DNA from: Anaerocolumna xylanovorans DSM 12503
GTDB lineage: Bacteria; Bacillota; Clostridia; Lachnospirales; Lachnospiraceae
Length of the DNA: 59,427 nucleotides
Assembly (NCBI RefSeq): GCF_900143645.1
Contig: NZ_FRFD01000018.1
Location: 1 to 59,427 of the forward strand
Direction: 5' to 3'
The notes under the pieces: model-generated
Told to the model about the DNA's origin: nothing
What the model saw: the letters and a program-made list of their open reading frames with translations, nothing else
Databases searched by the model: none
Translations under genes and position numbers: made by a program
Shown: positions 32,553 through 42,550 of the stretch, piece by piece
How the letters are laid out: the number at the start of each line of letters is the position of its first letter
Position numbering within the stretch: position 1 is the stretch's first letter

Positions 32553-33182
32553 TCAAGGGCGGCATGGGTCTTTTTTGATACCCTTGCCATTCATGTAACG
32601 ATAATAGTCATCCTGTAAATAAAAAACGTATTCCCTCTTGTTGGGCTTGCTGTATCGAAAGATTACACCGTACAGGTTTCCAGTACCATCTACCCCTAAA
32701 GGCCCCAGCCAGTTATCCGCCGTATTGCCGTTTCGATACCAAAGCCGTATGCCAAGGTATTCTTCCTCACTTACCACGCCGCAAATCACAATCCGGCAAA
32801 CATCTTCGGTATCATAAACCTTATGGCTGAGATAATGGCGGTACAGATCATCTGGAAGCCCCACAGCCTGTTGATGGCTCAAAGGGTTTGCATGGGTAAG
32901 CCACCAGCGGGTCACTTCATCTAACGTATGAAGCATTGGATGATGAGGATCGTTGTGAAAGGCCTCCACAAAACGCTTTACTACTGCCGGACTTGCTTGC
33001 GCTGGCTCCGGACACTCCAAGATTTCTCCATTACGGTATTCAAAAACCAGCCGATCACCCATTTTATCTTCCACCATCAGGGCGGAACGGGAAACCGGAG
33101 ATAACAGGAACTGATTCATAATAAAGTTTTGCTTGAGAAATTGCCAAACCTTATATTGCTCTATCGTATGTGGTTTGTACAT
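32553..33182 (-). CDS. Hypothetical protein, 209 aa
   Basis: The protein starts MYKPHTIEQYKVWQFLKQNF (AAGGAGG, ATG 33182) and contains RLVFEYRNGEILECPEP and FYLQDDYYRYMNGKGIKKD. No family is recognised. It closes the accessory end of the pilus region just before the ssb promoter. Confidence 0.65.
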   Translation of the reverse strand: MYKPHTIEQYKVWQFLKQNFIMNQFLLSPVSRSALMVEDKMGDRLVFEYRNGEILECPEPAQASPAVVKRFVEAFHNDPHHPMLHTLDEVTRWWLTHANPLSHQQAVGLPDDLYRHYLSHKVYDTEDVCRIVICGVVSEEEYLGIRLWYRNGNTADNWLGPLGVDGTGNLYGVIFRYSKPNKREYVFYLQDDYYRYMNGKGIKKDPCRP

Positions 33183-33258
33183 AAGAGATACCTCCTTCTG
33201 TTTTATACTCTATAAACATACGGAACACTTCTCAAATTCTGCAAAACTGGTTATAAAT

Positions 33259-33768
33259 TTACTGCTTAACAGATTGTTCCGGGATGGTGTTCTCTCCATC
33301 CTGTGCCGAAAACTCTCTCAACTCCTCAAAGCCAAGAAAATGATCTGTGGACAGGACGGTATCCAGATACTCACTGCCAAGAGTTAATTGCCCATTCTGC
33401 TTAAAATAAAAACGGTATCGGAATCCAATTTTTACTTTTGACTGTTTTCCGATGCACAAGGTTGTTTCTACACCGTTCTGATCCAGAAGCCGTACCCTGG
33501 TTTGCTTTCGGAAAGGTTTTACCGATATACTGATACAGGTGCCTTCAATGATCTCATATTTTTCTCCTGCTGCCGTCCGATAAAGCCCTGCGCTTCGCAT
33601 TAGGCTGAATACAAACATAAGGACGCTCAAAACAAAAAATATTCTGTCTTTCGCATAAATATAATACGTCACGCCCACAAGCAGGAATCCCAGTCCAAGT
33701 AAAACAGTGAACAGTGCTTTTTGCAGCAGGACCCCCGGAATATTTTTATATGTATTCTTTTTTTCCAT
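33259..33768 (-). CDS. Small membrane protein with two N-terminal helices
   Basis: This 169-residue protein begins MEKKNTYKNIPGVLLQKALF (ATG 33768, AAAGGAT) and has two adjacent membrane helices (FTVLLGLGFLLVGVTYYIYA, IFFVLSVLMFVFSLMRSAG). A soluble beta-rich domain follows. It starts 1 nt after the preceding gene's stop. The function is unknown. Confidence 0.68.
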   Translation of the reverse strand: MEKKNTYKNIPGVLLQKALFTVLLGLGFLLVGVTYYIYAKDRIFFVLSVLMFVFSLMRSAGLYRTAAGEKYEIIEGTCISISVKPFRKQTRVRLLDQNGVETTLCIGKQSKVKIGFRYRFYFKQNGQLTLGSEYLDTVLSTDHFLGFEELREFSAQDGENTIPEQSVKQ

Positions 33769-33769
33769 G

Positions 33770-34456
33770 TCAAATCCTTTCAAGAATGATCTGCTTATGC
33801 AGATACAGATTCGCCACCGCTAAGATAACCGGCTGTCGGCTTTCAAAATATTTCGCCAGGCTTCCGATGTTGTCGCAGGTGGTGTATTCATCATCGTACA
33901 ATATATTCAGTACCTTTTGGTTGGTAGACAGGTCATAAGCCTTCTGATCCACACATTTAATGATTTCCGCGGTTGAAAGGAGCGCCTGTTTTGCCAGACC
34001 GATTACTCTTTGTTCGTCCGCCGTCATCGGCTCTGTCTGGAATACTCTTCTTGTGACATGCAGGGGCATTCCATCAAAAAAGGTCAACTTCAAAAAGGAT
34101 ACTACTTTTATGAAAAAGCTGCTGCAGACAGGGATAAGATAAAGCCCATTCAGTAAATCATACAGGGCATCCGCACCTTCGTCTCCGGTTCCTGATGCAA
34201 TCAGTCCTCGTTGAAGCATCCGATTTAGGCATTGTTCAAAGCTTCTGTTCGTGGGCAAATTTATCTCCCGTGATTTCTGCTCATATACGGACTTGATTTG
34301 CGGCATACTTAAAAAACGCCAGCTTAAGCCTGACCAAAGAATCATTTCTTGAATATCTACCAAATGCTCCTGATCCTTTACCAGAATGACAGGGCAATAC
34401 TGCCCGTTATTATTCTGGCGTACAAATTTACCTATGGCTGTATACAGAGTATTCAT
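33770..34456 (-). CDS. Hypothetical protein of the pilus accessory operon
   Basis: This 228-residue protein starts MNTLYTAIGKFVRQNNNGQY (TAGGAGGTAA, ATG 34456). It is largely helical (SFEQCLNRMLQRGLIASGTG, NIGSLAKYFESRQPVILAVA) and could include a winged-helix fold. It lies between the sigma factor and a membrane protein and overlaps neither. No family is recognised. Confidence 0.65.
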   Translation of the reverse strand: MNTLYTAIGKFVRQNNNGQYCPVILVKDQEHLVDIQEMILWSGLSWRFLSMPQIKSVYEQKSREINLPTNRSFEQCLNRMLQRGLIASGTGDEGADALYDLLNGLYLIPVCSSFFIKVVSFLKLTFFDGMPLHVTRRVFQTEPMTADEQRVIGLAKQALLSTAEIIKCVDQKAYDLSTNQKVLNILYDDEYTTCDNIGSLAKYFESRQPVILAVANLYLHKQIILERI

Positions 34457-34510
34457 TGCGTTACCTCCTAAATTCACTTTCTTATTCTATACGGTTACCG
34501 GAGGCATTTT

Positions 34511-35107
34511 TCAACAACGACTTCGTTGAAGTGTCATGAGAAAACGGTCATTCTTGCGAAGCTTTTCAGATGCCCGGGAAATCCAGGCTCCCACATGGTT
34601 TGGCGCAACACCGTAGAGACGGGCAATTTCGCTCCCGGAAAATCCTTTCACTTTTAGTTCCAATGCTTCAATCCCCAGACGTGCCACTCCGCTGTACTCC
34701 TCTTTGACCGATTCCAGCAGATCAAATGCCGTTAAATCAGAAAGTGCTGCATCCGTAAAATCCCCAACCGAAAGGAAGTCCAGAAAAGTGCTGCTACTCT
34801 CGCCGGAATCCACCAGTTCCTGCAGGGGAAGCTGCCGTTTGTGTCCCATACACATCGTTCTGCAGTAATTAAGCAGACCGTTTTTCACGACCACCTTGGC
34901 ATAGGTTTCAAATTTAGCAGTCTTGCCGTCATAAGTTTTAGCTGCCTTGCATAAACAAATACAGCCTTCCTGAAATAAATCATCATAAGAAAGTCCAAAT
35001 ACTGTTTCATTGACCTGAATATGCTTATAGATAGTCCAACGAACGACACCTATGCTTTTTTCCACCAGTTTCCGCTGCTCTACACTGAGTATTTCTGTCT
35101 TTTTCAT
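34511..35107 (-). CDS. Sigma-70 family RNA polymerase sigma factor
   Basis: This 198-residue sigma factor has region 2 (YDDLFQEGCICLCKAAKTYD, FETYAKVVVKNGLLNYCR) and region 4 (IEALELKVKGFSGSEIARLYG, APNHVGAWISRASEKLRKND). It resembles SigF/SigB-like or ECF-type plasmid factors. Its position next to the pilus genes suggests it might direct them; no consensus for it can be derived. Confidence 0.88.
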   Translation of the reverse strand: MKKTEILSVEQRKLVEKSIGVVRWTIYKHIQVNETVFGLSYDDLFQEGCICLCKAAKTYDGKTAKFETYAKVVVKNGLLNYCRTMCMGHKRQLPLQELVDSGESSSTFLDFLSVGDFTDAALSDLTAFDLLESVKEEYSGVARLGIEALELKVKGFSGSEIARLYGVAPNHVGAWISRASEKLRKNDRFLMTLQRSRC

Positions 35108-35170
35108 AAATCACACCTCGCTTCCGTATCCTACTTTTGTCCATAGTCAAACTACCCTTACACTCTGGTA

Positions 35171-35572
35171 TTAAGATGCCAGCCTGTTATTTTCAAGAGC
35201 CTGGTCACATACATGGATGAGCTGGTCACACATATACTCTGAAAATTTAGCGATGTGTGCCTGTTCGCTGCTTAGTCCGAATTTGGCCTGCATCCACTGG
35301 TAAGCCTGCCATTTCTCCATAATCCCGTTCTGCCAGAGCCGGTCAAAGGCTTTGTGCGCCTGAATCCGTTTGTTGCGTAAATCGCCATTTGCTAAGGAGC
35401 CCATAGGAAGCAGGCTTTTTCGGTGTGCTCCTACATAGGAATCACAGGCCGGATATCTGGAACACACGTATAAGGACTCGCCGGGACGAGCATTTATACC
35501 ATAGACTGCAGAGGACGGGCGTAAGAAAGCCTGGGCTCCACAATACGGACATTTGATTGCTTTTCGTTTCAA
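35171..35572 (-). CDS. DUF3268-like zinc-finger protein
   Basis: This 133-residue protein has CPYCGAQAFLRPSSAVYG and VCSRYPACDSYVGAHRKS, a zinc ribbon like that of DUF3268 and the topoisomerase C-terminal fingers. The start is a TTG (35572) with GGAGGTG at 5 nt; an upstream frame to 35593 contains the RBS itself. The rest is helical. Confidence 0.78.
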   Translation of the reverse strand: MKRKAIKCPYCGAQAFLRPSSAVYGINARPGESLYVCSRYPACDSYVGAHRKSLLPMGSLANGDLRNKRIQAHKAFDRLWQNGIMEKWQAYQWMQAKFGLSSEQAHIAKFSEYMCDQLIHVCDQALENNRLAS

Positions 35573-35667
35573 AAAATCACCTCCAGTACACATTAACTAT
35601 ATTTTTACAGATACAACCGACAGCGTTGCTGCTTGAGCAAGACTGCACCGATAAGTTTTGATTCCAT

Positions 35668-35991
35668 CTATGTCTGTTTCTGAATGAGCTGAAGCACAGA
35701 GCATTCCCTGACAGAGTCTGTTTGCCAGATGAGCCAGAGAGAATAAAGAGTTTCAAAATCGGAACGCTTCCATATGCTCCGGCATTCTTCCTTTTGTATA
35801 TCCTCATTGGTCTGCTTCCGGAATTCATCTGCAGAGACCAATAGTGGCCGTCCCTCTGAGTCCATCGCCAGCAGATAGCCACCGCACAATGAATATCCAT
35901 AAGGACAAGTGCCACACTCGATAAAGATGGCATTTCTCCAATCGCCCTTTACTGCTTGAAGAAAAAAGTACAAGGAATTTTGTTTTATCAT
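35668..35991 (-). CDS. Hypothetical protein, 107 aa
   Basis: The ATG at 35991 (MIKQNSLYFFLQAVKGDWRN) follows GAAGGTGAG. It contains CGTCPYGYSLCGGYLLAMD, with three cysteines. No family is recognised. It lies between the pilin terminator and the DUF3268 gene. Confidence 0.55.
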   Translation of the reverse strand: MIKQNSLYFFLQAVKGDWRNAIFIECGTCPYGYSLCGGYLLAMDSEGRPLLVSADEFRKQTNEDIQKEECRSIWKRSDFETLYSLWLIWQTDSVRECSVLQLIQKQT

Positions 35992-36033
35992 TTCATCTCA
36001 CCTTCATTACCTTACATTTGAATTTCTAAAAAA

Positions 36034-36073
36034 ATAAAAGGGGCGACCGATTTTCTACATCAGCCGCCCCTTT
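36034..36073 (-). terminator. Intrinsic terminator after the pilin gene
   Basis: AAAGGGGCG pairs with CGCCCCTTT, followed by TATTTTTTT. It ends the Tad operon transcript. Confidence 0.88.
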
Positions 36074-36086
36074 GACTACAATATTC

Positions 36087-36287
36087 TTAACCAAATAGCT
36101 TATTGATTTCCTGTGTGATACGAGGGATAATCGTATCGTTGAAAATCAATGTCATGGCACCTAAAAGCAATGCGCCTAAAACGACTGCAATGATGACCTT
36201 GACACCATCACTGATATAAAAATCACCACGTTGGTTGCAAAGTGCAATTTTCACTTTGATGTAACTGTTTTGAATAGTACGTTTCAT
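36087..36287 (-). CDS. Flp/Tad-type pilin-like protein (DUF6133-like)
   Basis: This 66-residue protein has a basic leader ending in QRG, then DFYISDGVKVIIAVVLGA, LLLGAMTLIF and an amphipathic tail (TQEINKLFG). That is the layout of a small Flp pilin, cut after the Gly by the prepilin peptidase and packed by its hydrophobic helix. The Glu usually found at +5 is replaced by residues SD. It is the last gene of the locus, behind the giant coiled-coil gene, and is followed by a terminator, as expected for a highly expressed pilin. Confidence 0.78.
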   Translation of the reverse strand: MKRTIQNSYIKVKIALCNQRGDFYISDGVKVIIAVVLGALLLGAMTLIFNDTIIPRITQEINKLFG

Positions 36288-36405
36288 ATTTTTGTCCTCC
36301 TAATTTTTCATTGATATTTTTTTACAAAATCTGTCCGATGCAAATAATAATGCACATTCAGATTTCATATTTGTTTTATCTGCTAATTTATCATTTAAGA
36401 AAATT

Positions 36406-39400
36406 TCAGGCTGCTATAAGATAATCCCACATATCAGAATCTCTCGTACCATCATCAACCCTGATTTTAACATAATAGATGTAATGTAGATTCCCCTGTG
36501 TAACGATTACCCATATATCTGTATCTCCTTTATTTACTCCAGAGATTACGCCATCCTTCGAAATAATCGCCACATTGGAATCCATATTTATATAAGTTAC
36601 TTTAGCACCTTTGTCCAATCCGCTTATCCTTAGCTTCGTACTAGAGCCCTTCTTTACCTGCTTATACATAAGGAGCACTGGGTTTTCATCCATTGTTTGT
36701 ATTTTTGGTGTAATCAAGTTCAACGTTGCCAACCCCTTTCCATCAGCAACAGTTACAACAATTTTACAAACATAATTGTTACCAGCAGTACAGGTTATAA
36801 TTGCTTTTCCATTTTTGATGGTTGTTATCAGTCCTGTCTTGCTCACTTTTGCCACCATATTATCGGAAGAACTGAAAGAAAGCGCCTTCCCATCGGCATT
36901 GTTAATTTGTATAAGATAGCTATATCCAAAATAAACTGTTTTGTACATCGTAAACACCGGGGTATTTAATTTATCCGGTTCTTGATTATTTTCTGTTATA
37001 CCTGCTCCATCAGAATTTTCCGGGGTACTGTCATCAGGAGTGACCACAATTACCGGGATTTGTTTCAAATCTTCCAGCTGCTGTTGAAGATTGCAAATGA
37101 CATTCTTCGCCTTATCTAGTTGATCAGTAAGTTTAGTAATTTCAGCTTGACTGCCGTCTGTACTATCTAAGTCAGCAATTTGATGATTCAGATTACCGAT
37201 TTCATTATTTTTTGAAGCTAACTGGGCATCAAGCTGATTAATTTGAGTATCCTTCTCGGCAATATTTCCGGTTAGTTCTGAAATCCTCACATTAAGCGTA
37301 TTTATCTGGCTCATCAAATCATTTACTTGCTGTGTTAATTTTTTAATTTCATCATTACCTCCGAATAATGTGTCAATCGTAGTTTGCAATGTCTGTATTT
37401 TATTTTGCAAATCATTAATTATTGTATTCTTACTACTGATTTCCTTATCCATGTCGGCAATTAATACCAGTAGCTCAGCAATCTTTGCATCTTTATCATT
37501 TAATTGGCCAGTTAAAATATCAATTTGCTGTTGCAAGGATGATAACTGTATATTTGCTGTGTCCAACTGTGAATTCAGACTTGTGTTTAAAGCACTTGCC
37601 TCATTTAAGTCTGCTGTTATATCTGACTGCTTCGCTTTTATATTTTCAATTTTTTCTACTAAATCATTACCTTCATACTCAGACAACTCTGATAAGGCGT
37701 TGTTAATCTGAGTTTGCAGATTTATAATTGTAATATTCAAACCTGCTATTTGACCGGTAAGGTCTTGAATTGTTTTGTCGGCTTCATGCAGTTTGTCGGA
37801 TAAATTAGATAAATCAATCTGTAGGTTAGCTATCTTCTGGCTTAGTGTATCTTTATCACTGTCAGACTGATCTAACTGTTGTTGTAATTCATTTATTTGG
37901 TTATTTAATGTACTAACCTGTGCTTGTAAATCATTACTTTTCGATATTTCGGTTGCCAAACTGCTTTGTAAGTTGTTAATAAGCTCCTCGGCTCCTTGCA
38001 GCTGTTGGGATAGAGAGGTATTCTCATCCTGCAGTCCCTGGATTAAACTGTTTAATTCAGGAATCTGATATAATAAATCTTCTCTTTCCTGTATCAAGGA
38101 TGATAAGCTATCTTTTAACTGTGCATTTTCTGTAAGAACCTGATTAATCCTGTCCTGTAAAGCCAGCCCCTCATATCTAGATAAACTTTCCATAGCCTGG
38201 TTTACTTCCAGCTGTAGATTCACTATGATTTCATTCAAATTGACAATTTGCTCATTTAAAGCTGAAATCTGTTCTTCCTTCTGGTTAATTACAGCAATTT
38301 GATTATTAGCCTGCGTAGTCAGGGTACTTATTTGTTGCTGTAATTCGCTGGTGCCTTCTCCTCCCTCACCTAATTGTTTCTGTAATTCTGCAATTTGTGA
38401 TTTCAAGTCATCGACCTGACGCTCCAAAGATATATTTTGTGTGGAAAGAGAAGCCACCTGTCCCTGTAAATTAACAATCTGGTTAAGTGCAGATTCTAAC
38501 TGCGATTTCAAATCATCGTTTTCGCTTGTTAAATCAAGTATTTGCTGCTGCTGGCTACTGATTGTGACATTAGCAGTATTCAGTTGATTTTGCAGGGAAT
38601 CACGTTCGGAATTCAATGTAGTTATCTGGACATTCAAGGATTCAATCAGGGTTGTCATATTAATTATCTGTTCATTCAACACAGCTATTTGACTTTTAAG
38701 CTCGTCATTCTCATTTTCACTGGCATCCAATAGGGATTGAAGATTCATTATCAAATTACCTTTATTGCTAACCTCTATGGTTAATTCATTGATTGTCACC
38801 TGGAGGCTAGCCTTTTCTGCATTAACAACATCCAGTTCTGTCTGTAGATTGGATTTCTGTACTTGCAAGGCAGTAATCTGACTCTGTAAATCAGCAACAT
38901 TTCCACTCAAATTATTTATCTGTTCCTGCAAATCTGCTATTTGATTATCCAAATCTGTTATCTTACCTGTTAAAGTATCAATTGTATCTTGCAAGGAAGT
39001 TACATTAATATTTGCTGTATCAAGCTGACCTTGTAACGTATTAACCTGTATAGTTAATGCATTAACTGTATTCTGCAGATTACTGATATCACCGGAAAGC
39101 GGATTCGGTTCTACTGTCAGGACGATAGGATTAGAGGTTATTTCTTCACTGCCTCTTGTAAGTACACAGGTATAAGTGCCTTTAGCTACCTGTTTTACAG
39201 ACTCAATTTCATAAGTTGCTGTGATTGCCTCTGCTATATCGGTGCCATTTTTCTTCCATTGATAGCTAATGCCATCTATGGTATTTGGTATTACATAAAA
39301 CTCAACTTTTGAATCTTCCGTAACTGTCTTATTACCTGACTGAGCTGCAATTCCAAACACCGTTTCTTCTGGAAGCCCATTTGTGATGGATATTGCTATT

Positions 39401-41286
39401 GGAGAAGAGGTGGTACTTCCGATACCGTCTTCCGTAACAATGCAAGTATACATTCCTTCATCTATTTCATCCGGATTTTTTATAGCAAGAACATTGGATG
39501 TTTCACCTTCTAACAGGCTTCCATCCTTATACCATTGGTAGTCCAGAGCAGCACCTGTATTTACCGGACTTGCATTTACATAGATGCTTCCTTCCTTATC
39601 CTTGAGGAGAGAAACATTGCCTGGAGACTGGGATGTAATTTTCGGCTTTAACTGGATGGCATCAGAAGGATTGCCTGATTCAACGGTATCTATTGAATAA
39701 AGAGAACCATTATATCTTAAATAAATTTTCCTGACTCCCGTAGGAAAAACAACACTGAAGCTACAATTTGCGTCTGTAATAGTCGATATCCAGCTCACTC
39801 GGTCAAAAGAATATTCAATGTTGGTGTTGGCATAAGGGGAAAATGTGACCGTTGTCGGTTGAACAGTTACAGCAGGCACACTGGCTGAAGTATCGTTGGC
39901 CGTTATAGCCTCAAAATCCAAATCGTAATTCCCATAATTTACATTTCCTGTTTCATTGGTTATTTGAAATTGTAACGTAGTGTTATTTCTTGGTATATAT
40001 GGATACAGGTAACCATTCTCATCCGTAAGCAGCTTGGAAGTAGAACCATCCTGAAAGGTAGTCAGTATATAGGTATTCGGATAATCTCTGAATCTCACTT
40101 TCTTTAGAAATAAATCATTCCCATCAGAATCTGTTGGGGTTTGATTTAAAATCCAATTCGTCCCATAGGAGTTAAAGCTGGAATGATTAAATGAGTATAC
40201 TGGTACGGATAAGGTGGTTCCAGAGTTAGCAGCAGTGCTGCCATCTAAATATAGCTTTTGTTTAGTTATTACTGCTGCTTTTAACACGGAGTTTTTTAAT
40301 GATACCGTATCAACGTTTGAGTCAAAAACAGCATTATTAATAGTTGTGTTTTCTGCTGTGACTGAAAATGTATTTGTATAACTCATATAGGTACTGGCAT
40401 ATATTTTAGCAAAAGAAACCGATGAAATTTTTGAATTGCTAATTATAATAGGCTTTAAACCACTGGTACTTGTTGCCCCCTCATCGAAAGCAATACTACT
40501 ACTAACGGTGCTATTCTCTATGCTTATGCTGCCATTATCTGTAGCTACATAAGTAAAATAAAATTTCCCATTTTCATCGGTGGTTGCAGTACTTTGAGTT
40601 ATTTTTGAATTTTTAATTGTTAAATTATTTAGGAATACAGCCCAGTAACTCATATTGCCACTTGTGCCGGAGGAAGTAATTTCTGTTATCTTATTGCAAC
40701 TTACATTTACCCCATCAATTAATAAAGTACCTATCCTTACATTCTTACCAGAGGTAGAACTCATAAGATAAGTTGCAGTTAGATTGGAGTTCTCATTATA
40801 TCCATGGACTTCGATCACTTGCTTACTAGTAGTAGTGGAATAACTCGACTTAATTAATCTGGCGCAGGAAACATCACCTAAGATAACAATTTTTACGGAA
40901 GCTGTATTGCTGCTACTACCGAAAATTATGTTACCTAACCATTGAGCCTCTAATAAATAGATGGTAACCGGATAGTTTGTTGTATTAATTGTTATAGAAT
41001 TCGTACTGGTTCCTTGCCCTTTGATTACATATGCATCCTCATTCGCATCCCAACTCTCAGTTAATCCATTTGTCTGGGTGTAATTAGAATCTGTAATAGT
41101 GATACTGCCGGTGTTAATATTTAACTGTTTCACATATTCATGCTCCAATGTATATTGAATACCACTTGCCCCTGTTACTACCGAGCCACCGCTGGCGGCT
41201 TGTGCTTTTATCATCTGCATAGGCTGGATTATTAATGTGAAAAGCAATACTATTGACAATAAACGATAACTTTTCTTGATTTTCAT
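36406..41286 (-). CDS. Giant secreted coiled-coil surface protein, 1626 aa
   Basis: It has a signal peptide (residues 1-31). A beta-helix-like N-terminal half follows (about 35-450), rich in short Ser/Thr/Asn strands. Next come two Ig-like domains (about 550-725; LDYQWYKDGSLLEGET and MYTCIVTEDG, then ISYQWKKNG). A nearly unbroken coiled coil spans about 730-1412, with heptads such as LQDTIDTLTGKITDLDNQI. Two BIG2-like domains finish the protein (GLITTIKNGKAIITC and GVISGVNKGDTDIWV). No cell-wall anchor is seen. It sits inside the Tad locus between tadC and the pilin, so it may be a pilus-linked adhesin or stalk. The coil would extend about 100 nm if straight. Confidence 0.85.
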   Translation of the reverse strand: MKIKKSYRLLSIVLLFTLIIQPMQMIKAQAASGGSVVTGASGIQYTLEHEYVKQLNINTGSITITDSNYTQTNGLTESWDANEDAYVIKGQGTSTNSITINTTNYPVTIYLLEAQWLGNIIFGSSSNTASVKIVILGDVSCARLIKSSYSTTTSKQVIEVHGYNENSNLTATYLMSSTSGKNVRIGTLLIDGVNVSCNKITEITSSGTSGNMSYWAVFLNNLTIKNSKITQSTATTDENGKFYFTYVATDNGSISIENSTVSSSIAFDEGATSTSGLKPIIISNSKISSVSFAKIYASTYMSYTNTFSVTAENTTINNAVFDSNVDTVSLKNSVLKAAVITKQKLYLDGSTAANSGTTLSVPVYSFNHSSFNSYGTNWILNQTPTDSDGNDLFLKKVRFRDYPNTYILTTFQDGSTSKLLTDENGYLYPYIPRNNTTLQFQITNETGNVNYGNYDLDFEAITANDTSASVPAVTVQPTTVTFSPYANTNIEYSFDRVSWISTITDANCSFSVVFPTGVRKIYLRYNGSLYSIDTVESGNPSDAIQLKPKITSQSPGNVSLLKDKEGSIYVNASPVNTGAALDYQWYKDGSLLEGETSNVLAIKNPDEIDEGMYTCIVTEDGIGSTTSSPIAISITNGLPEETVFGIAAQSGNKTVTEDSKVEFYVIPNTIDGISYQWKKNGTDIAEAITATYEIESVKQVAKGTYTCVLTRGSEEITSNPIVLTVEPNPLSGDISNLQNTVNALTIQVNTLQGQLDTANINVTSLQDTIDTLTGKITDLDNQIADLQEQINNLSGNVADLQSQITALQVQKSNLQTELDVVNAEKASLQVTINELTIEVSNKGNLIMNLQSLLDASENENDELKSQIAVLNEQIINMTTLIESLNVQITTLNSERDSLQNQLNTANVTISSQQQQILDLTSENDDLKSQLESALNQIVNLQGQVASLSTQNISLERQVDDLKSQIAELQKQLGEGGEGTSELQQQISTLTTQANNQIAVINQKEEQISALNEQIVNLNEIIVNLQLEVNQAMESLSRYEGLALQDRINQVLTENAQLKDSLSSLIQEREDLLYQIPELNSLIQGLQDENTSLSQQLQGAEELINNLQSSLATEISKSNDLQAQVSTLNNQINELQQQLDQSDSDKDTLSQKIANLQIDLSNLSDKLHEADKTIQDLTGQIAGLNITIINLQTQINNALSELSEYEGNDLVEKIENIKAKQSDITADLNEASALNTSLNSQLDTANIQLSSLQQQIDILTGQLNDKDAKIAELLVLIADMDKEISSKNTIINDLQNKIQTLQTTIDTLFGGNDEIKKLTQQVNDLMSQINTLNVRISELTGNIAEKDTQINQLDAQLASKNNEIGNLNHQIADLDSTDGSQAEITKLTDQLDKAKNVICNLQQQLEDLKQIPVIVVTPDDSTPENSDGAGITENNQEPDKLNTPVFTMYKTVYFGYSYLIQINNADGKALSFSSSDNMVAKVSKTGLITTIKNGKAIITCTAGNNYVCKIVVTVADGKGLATLNLITPKIQTMDENPVLLMYKQVKKGSSTKLRISGLDKGAKVTYINMDSNVAIISKDGVISGVNKGDTDIWVIVTQGNLHYIYYVKIRVDDGTRDSDMWDYLIAA

Positions 41287-41664
41287 TTGGATTCCTTTCT
41301 ATTATTCTTATATTCAAGGTATAAAATCAAACTTCATACCATAGGTTGCTCTCTTAGGCTGTGTTATGCCCGCTTAATTGGTCGCAGAAACTTATTCTTT
41401 TTACTTAAAGGTTTTTCCGGATATGCAGTTGGTTTATACTGCTGCACATTATGATTCCGAAAGGTAACGAGATAAAATCTAAATAGTTTCTGCCTGTGTT
41501 TCGGTTTTTTCATAGAGCCTCCTTATCCGACAAAATAAATAACCCCACCAATACTGCCGGCAGGAGCTATTTTGTGCAGTTTATAATTTGCGCTAAGTAA
41601 ATCCACCTTGGTACAAGGCACTCATCCTCCTTTTTGAAAAGATATCTGAAAATGTTAGATGGAA
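41287..41664. other. Gap between the giant protein gene and tadC
   Basis: Apart from the 49-aa frame listed separately, I see a short ATG frame (AAAAAGGAGGATG near 41620) that stops after ten codons, which may act as a leader. No clear promoter is seen. Confidence 0.4.
41364..41513 (-). CDS. Small basic protein, 49 aa
   Basis: ATG 41513 to TAA 41366-41364, with AAGGAGG 4 nt upstream. It begins MKKPKHRQKLFRFYLVTFRN and ends RPIKRA. It is strongly basic, with no membrane helix or known domain. A good RBS and its place between tadC and the giant protein gene suggest it is real. Confidence 0.6.
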   Translation of the reverse strand: MKKPKHRQKLFRFYLVTFRNHNVQQYKPTAYPEKPLSKKNKFLRPIKRA

Positions 41665-42543
41665 TTATCCAAAGAAAGCGCCAAGTGAGCCAATCACCTC
41701 TGTACACATAACTACGGCATAGATGATAATAATACAAAAGAGCATCATCATGGAATATTTCTGGATCTGTTTTGGACGCTTAGCCGCTTCTTTTTTCAGG
41801 TTGTTTTGCTCGATTTGCCTCATGTCAAAGCAAACCATTTTGAAGTACATATGCTGATCGTCGCCACGAAGGGTACCAATCAGTCCACGTATTACATCAG
41901 ACAGCAGAGTGCTCCCTACCCGTGCCTCCAAATGGAGCAGGGCATTTTCATAGTTACCGGTTTTCATGTCCGCGATAGTCTGGTCAAGTTCATATCCCAG
42001 TTCTTTGCCAGCGATACGACGGTAAGAGGTAAGGATTTTCAATACGTCGCGGTCATTCTCCAGATTCTGCGCTATGGTCAGTGCCAAACGTGGAATCTCT
42101 AATTCCAGGATCTTCTTACGCTTTTTCACAAAATCAAATGCAGCATAATATGTAGAGAACCACAAGGTTACCGCCAGTCCAATCACTACAATGGCAAACA
42201 GCGGCTGGATAAAAAACAGGGGAATGGAACATAATGCCGTCAACCCGGCAGTTACATACGCCCTTAGGACATATACCTCCGGTGTCAACGCCACCCCGGC
42301 AATCGTTAAGACCGACTGCAGCTTGGCTCTCTTTAAAGAATCCAGTTTCACAAATCGCTCAAAATAACCGGAAATTTTAGTAATATAGACCTCCAGCAGT
42401 TTTTCATTTCTCAGTCCCCGCTGCTTCCGGGTTAAAAGCATCGCCTTGGAAGTCTTCCCTGTGGGAACATCCACAAAGGCACAGCTCAGGTTATAAGCCG
42501 CCATACCAAAAAAGGTACAGGCCAAAATAACAAGCATGGTCAT
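41665..42543 (-). CDS. tadC: TadC-like inner-membrane platform protein
   Basis: This 292-residue type II secretion F-family protein has an N-terminal membrane helix, two central hydrophobic helices (VTAGLTALCSIPLFFIQPLF, ALFAIVVIGLAV-like), a cytosolic helical domain (LEIPRLALTIAQNLENDRD) and a final helix (SMMMLFCIIIIYAVVMCTEV). With TadB it forms the membrane platform for Tad pilus assembly. It is 7 nt after tadB. Confidence 0.88.
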   Translation of the reverse strand: MTMLVILACTFFGMAAYNLSCAFVDVPTGKTSKAMLLTRKQRGLRNEKLLEVYITKISGYFERFVKLDSLKRAKLQSVLTIAGVALTPEVYVLRAYVTAGLTALCSIPLFFIQPLFAIVVIGLAVTLWFSTYYAAFDFVKKRKKILELEIPRLALTIAQNLENDRDVLKILTSYRRIAGKELGYELDQTIADMKTGNYENALLHLEARVGSTLLSDVIRGLIGTLRGDDQHMYFKMVCFDMRQIEQNNLKKEAAKRPKQIQKYSMMMLFCIIIIYAVVMCTEVIGSLGAFFG

Positions 42544-42550
42544 TTTTCCG

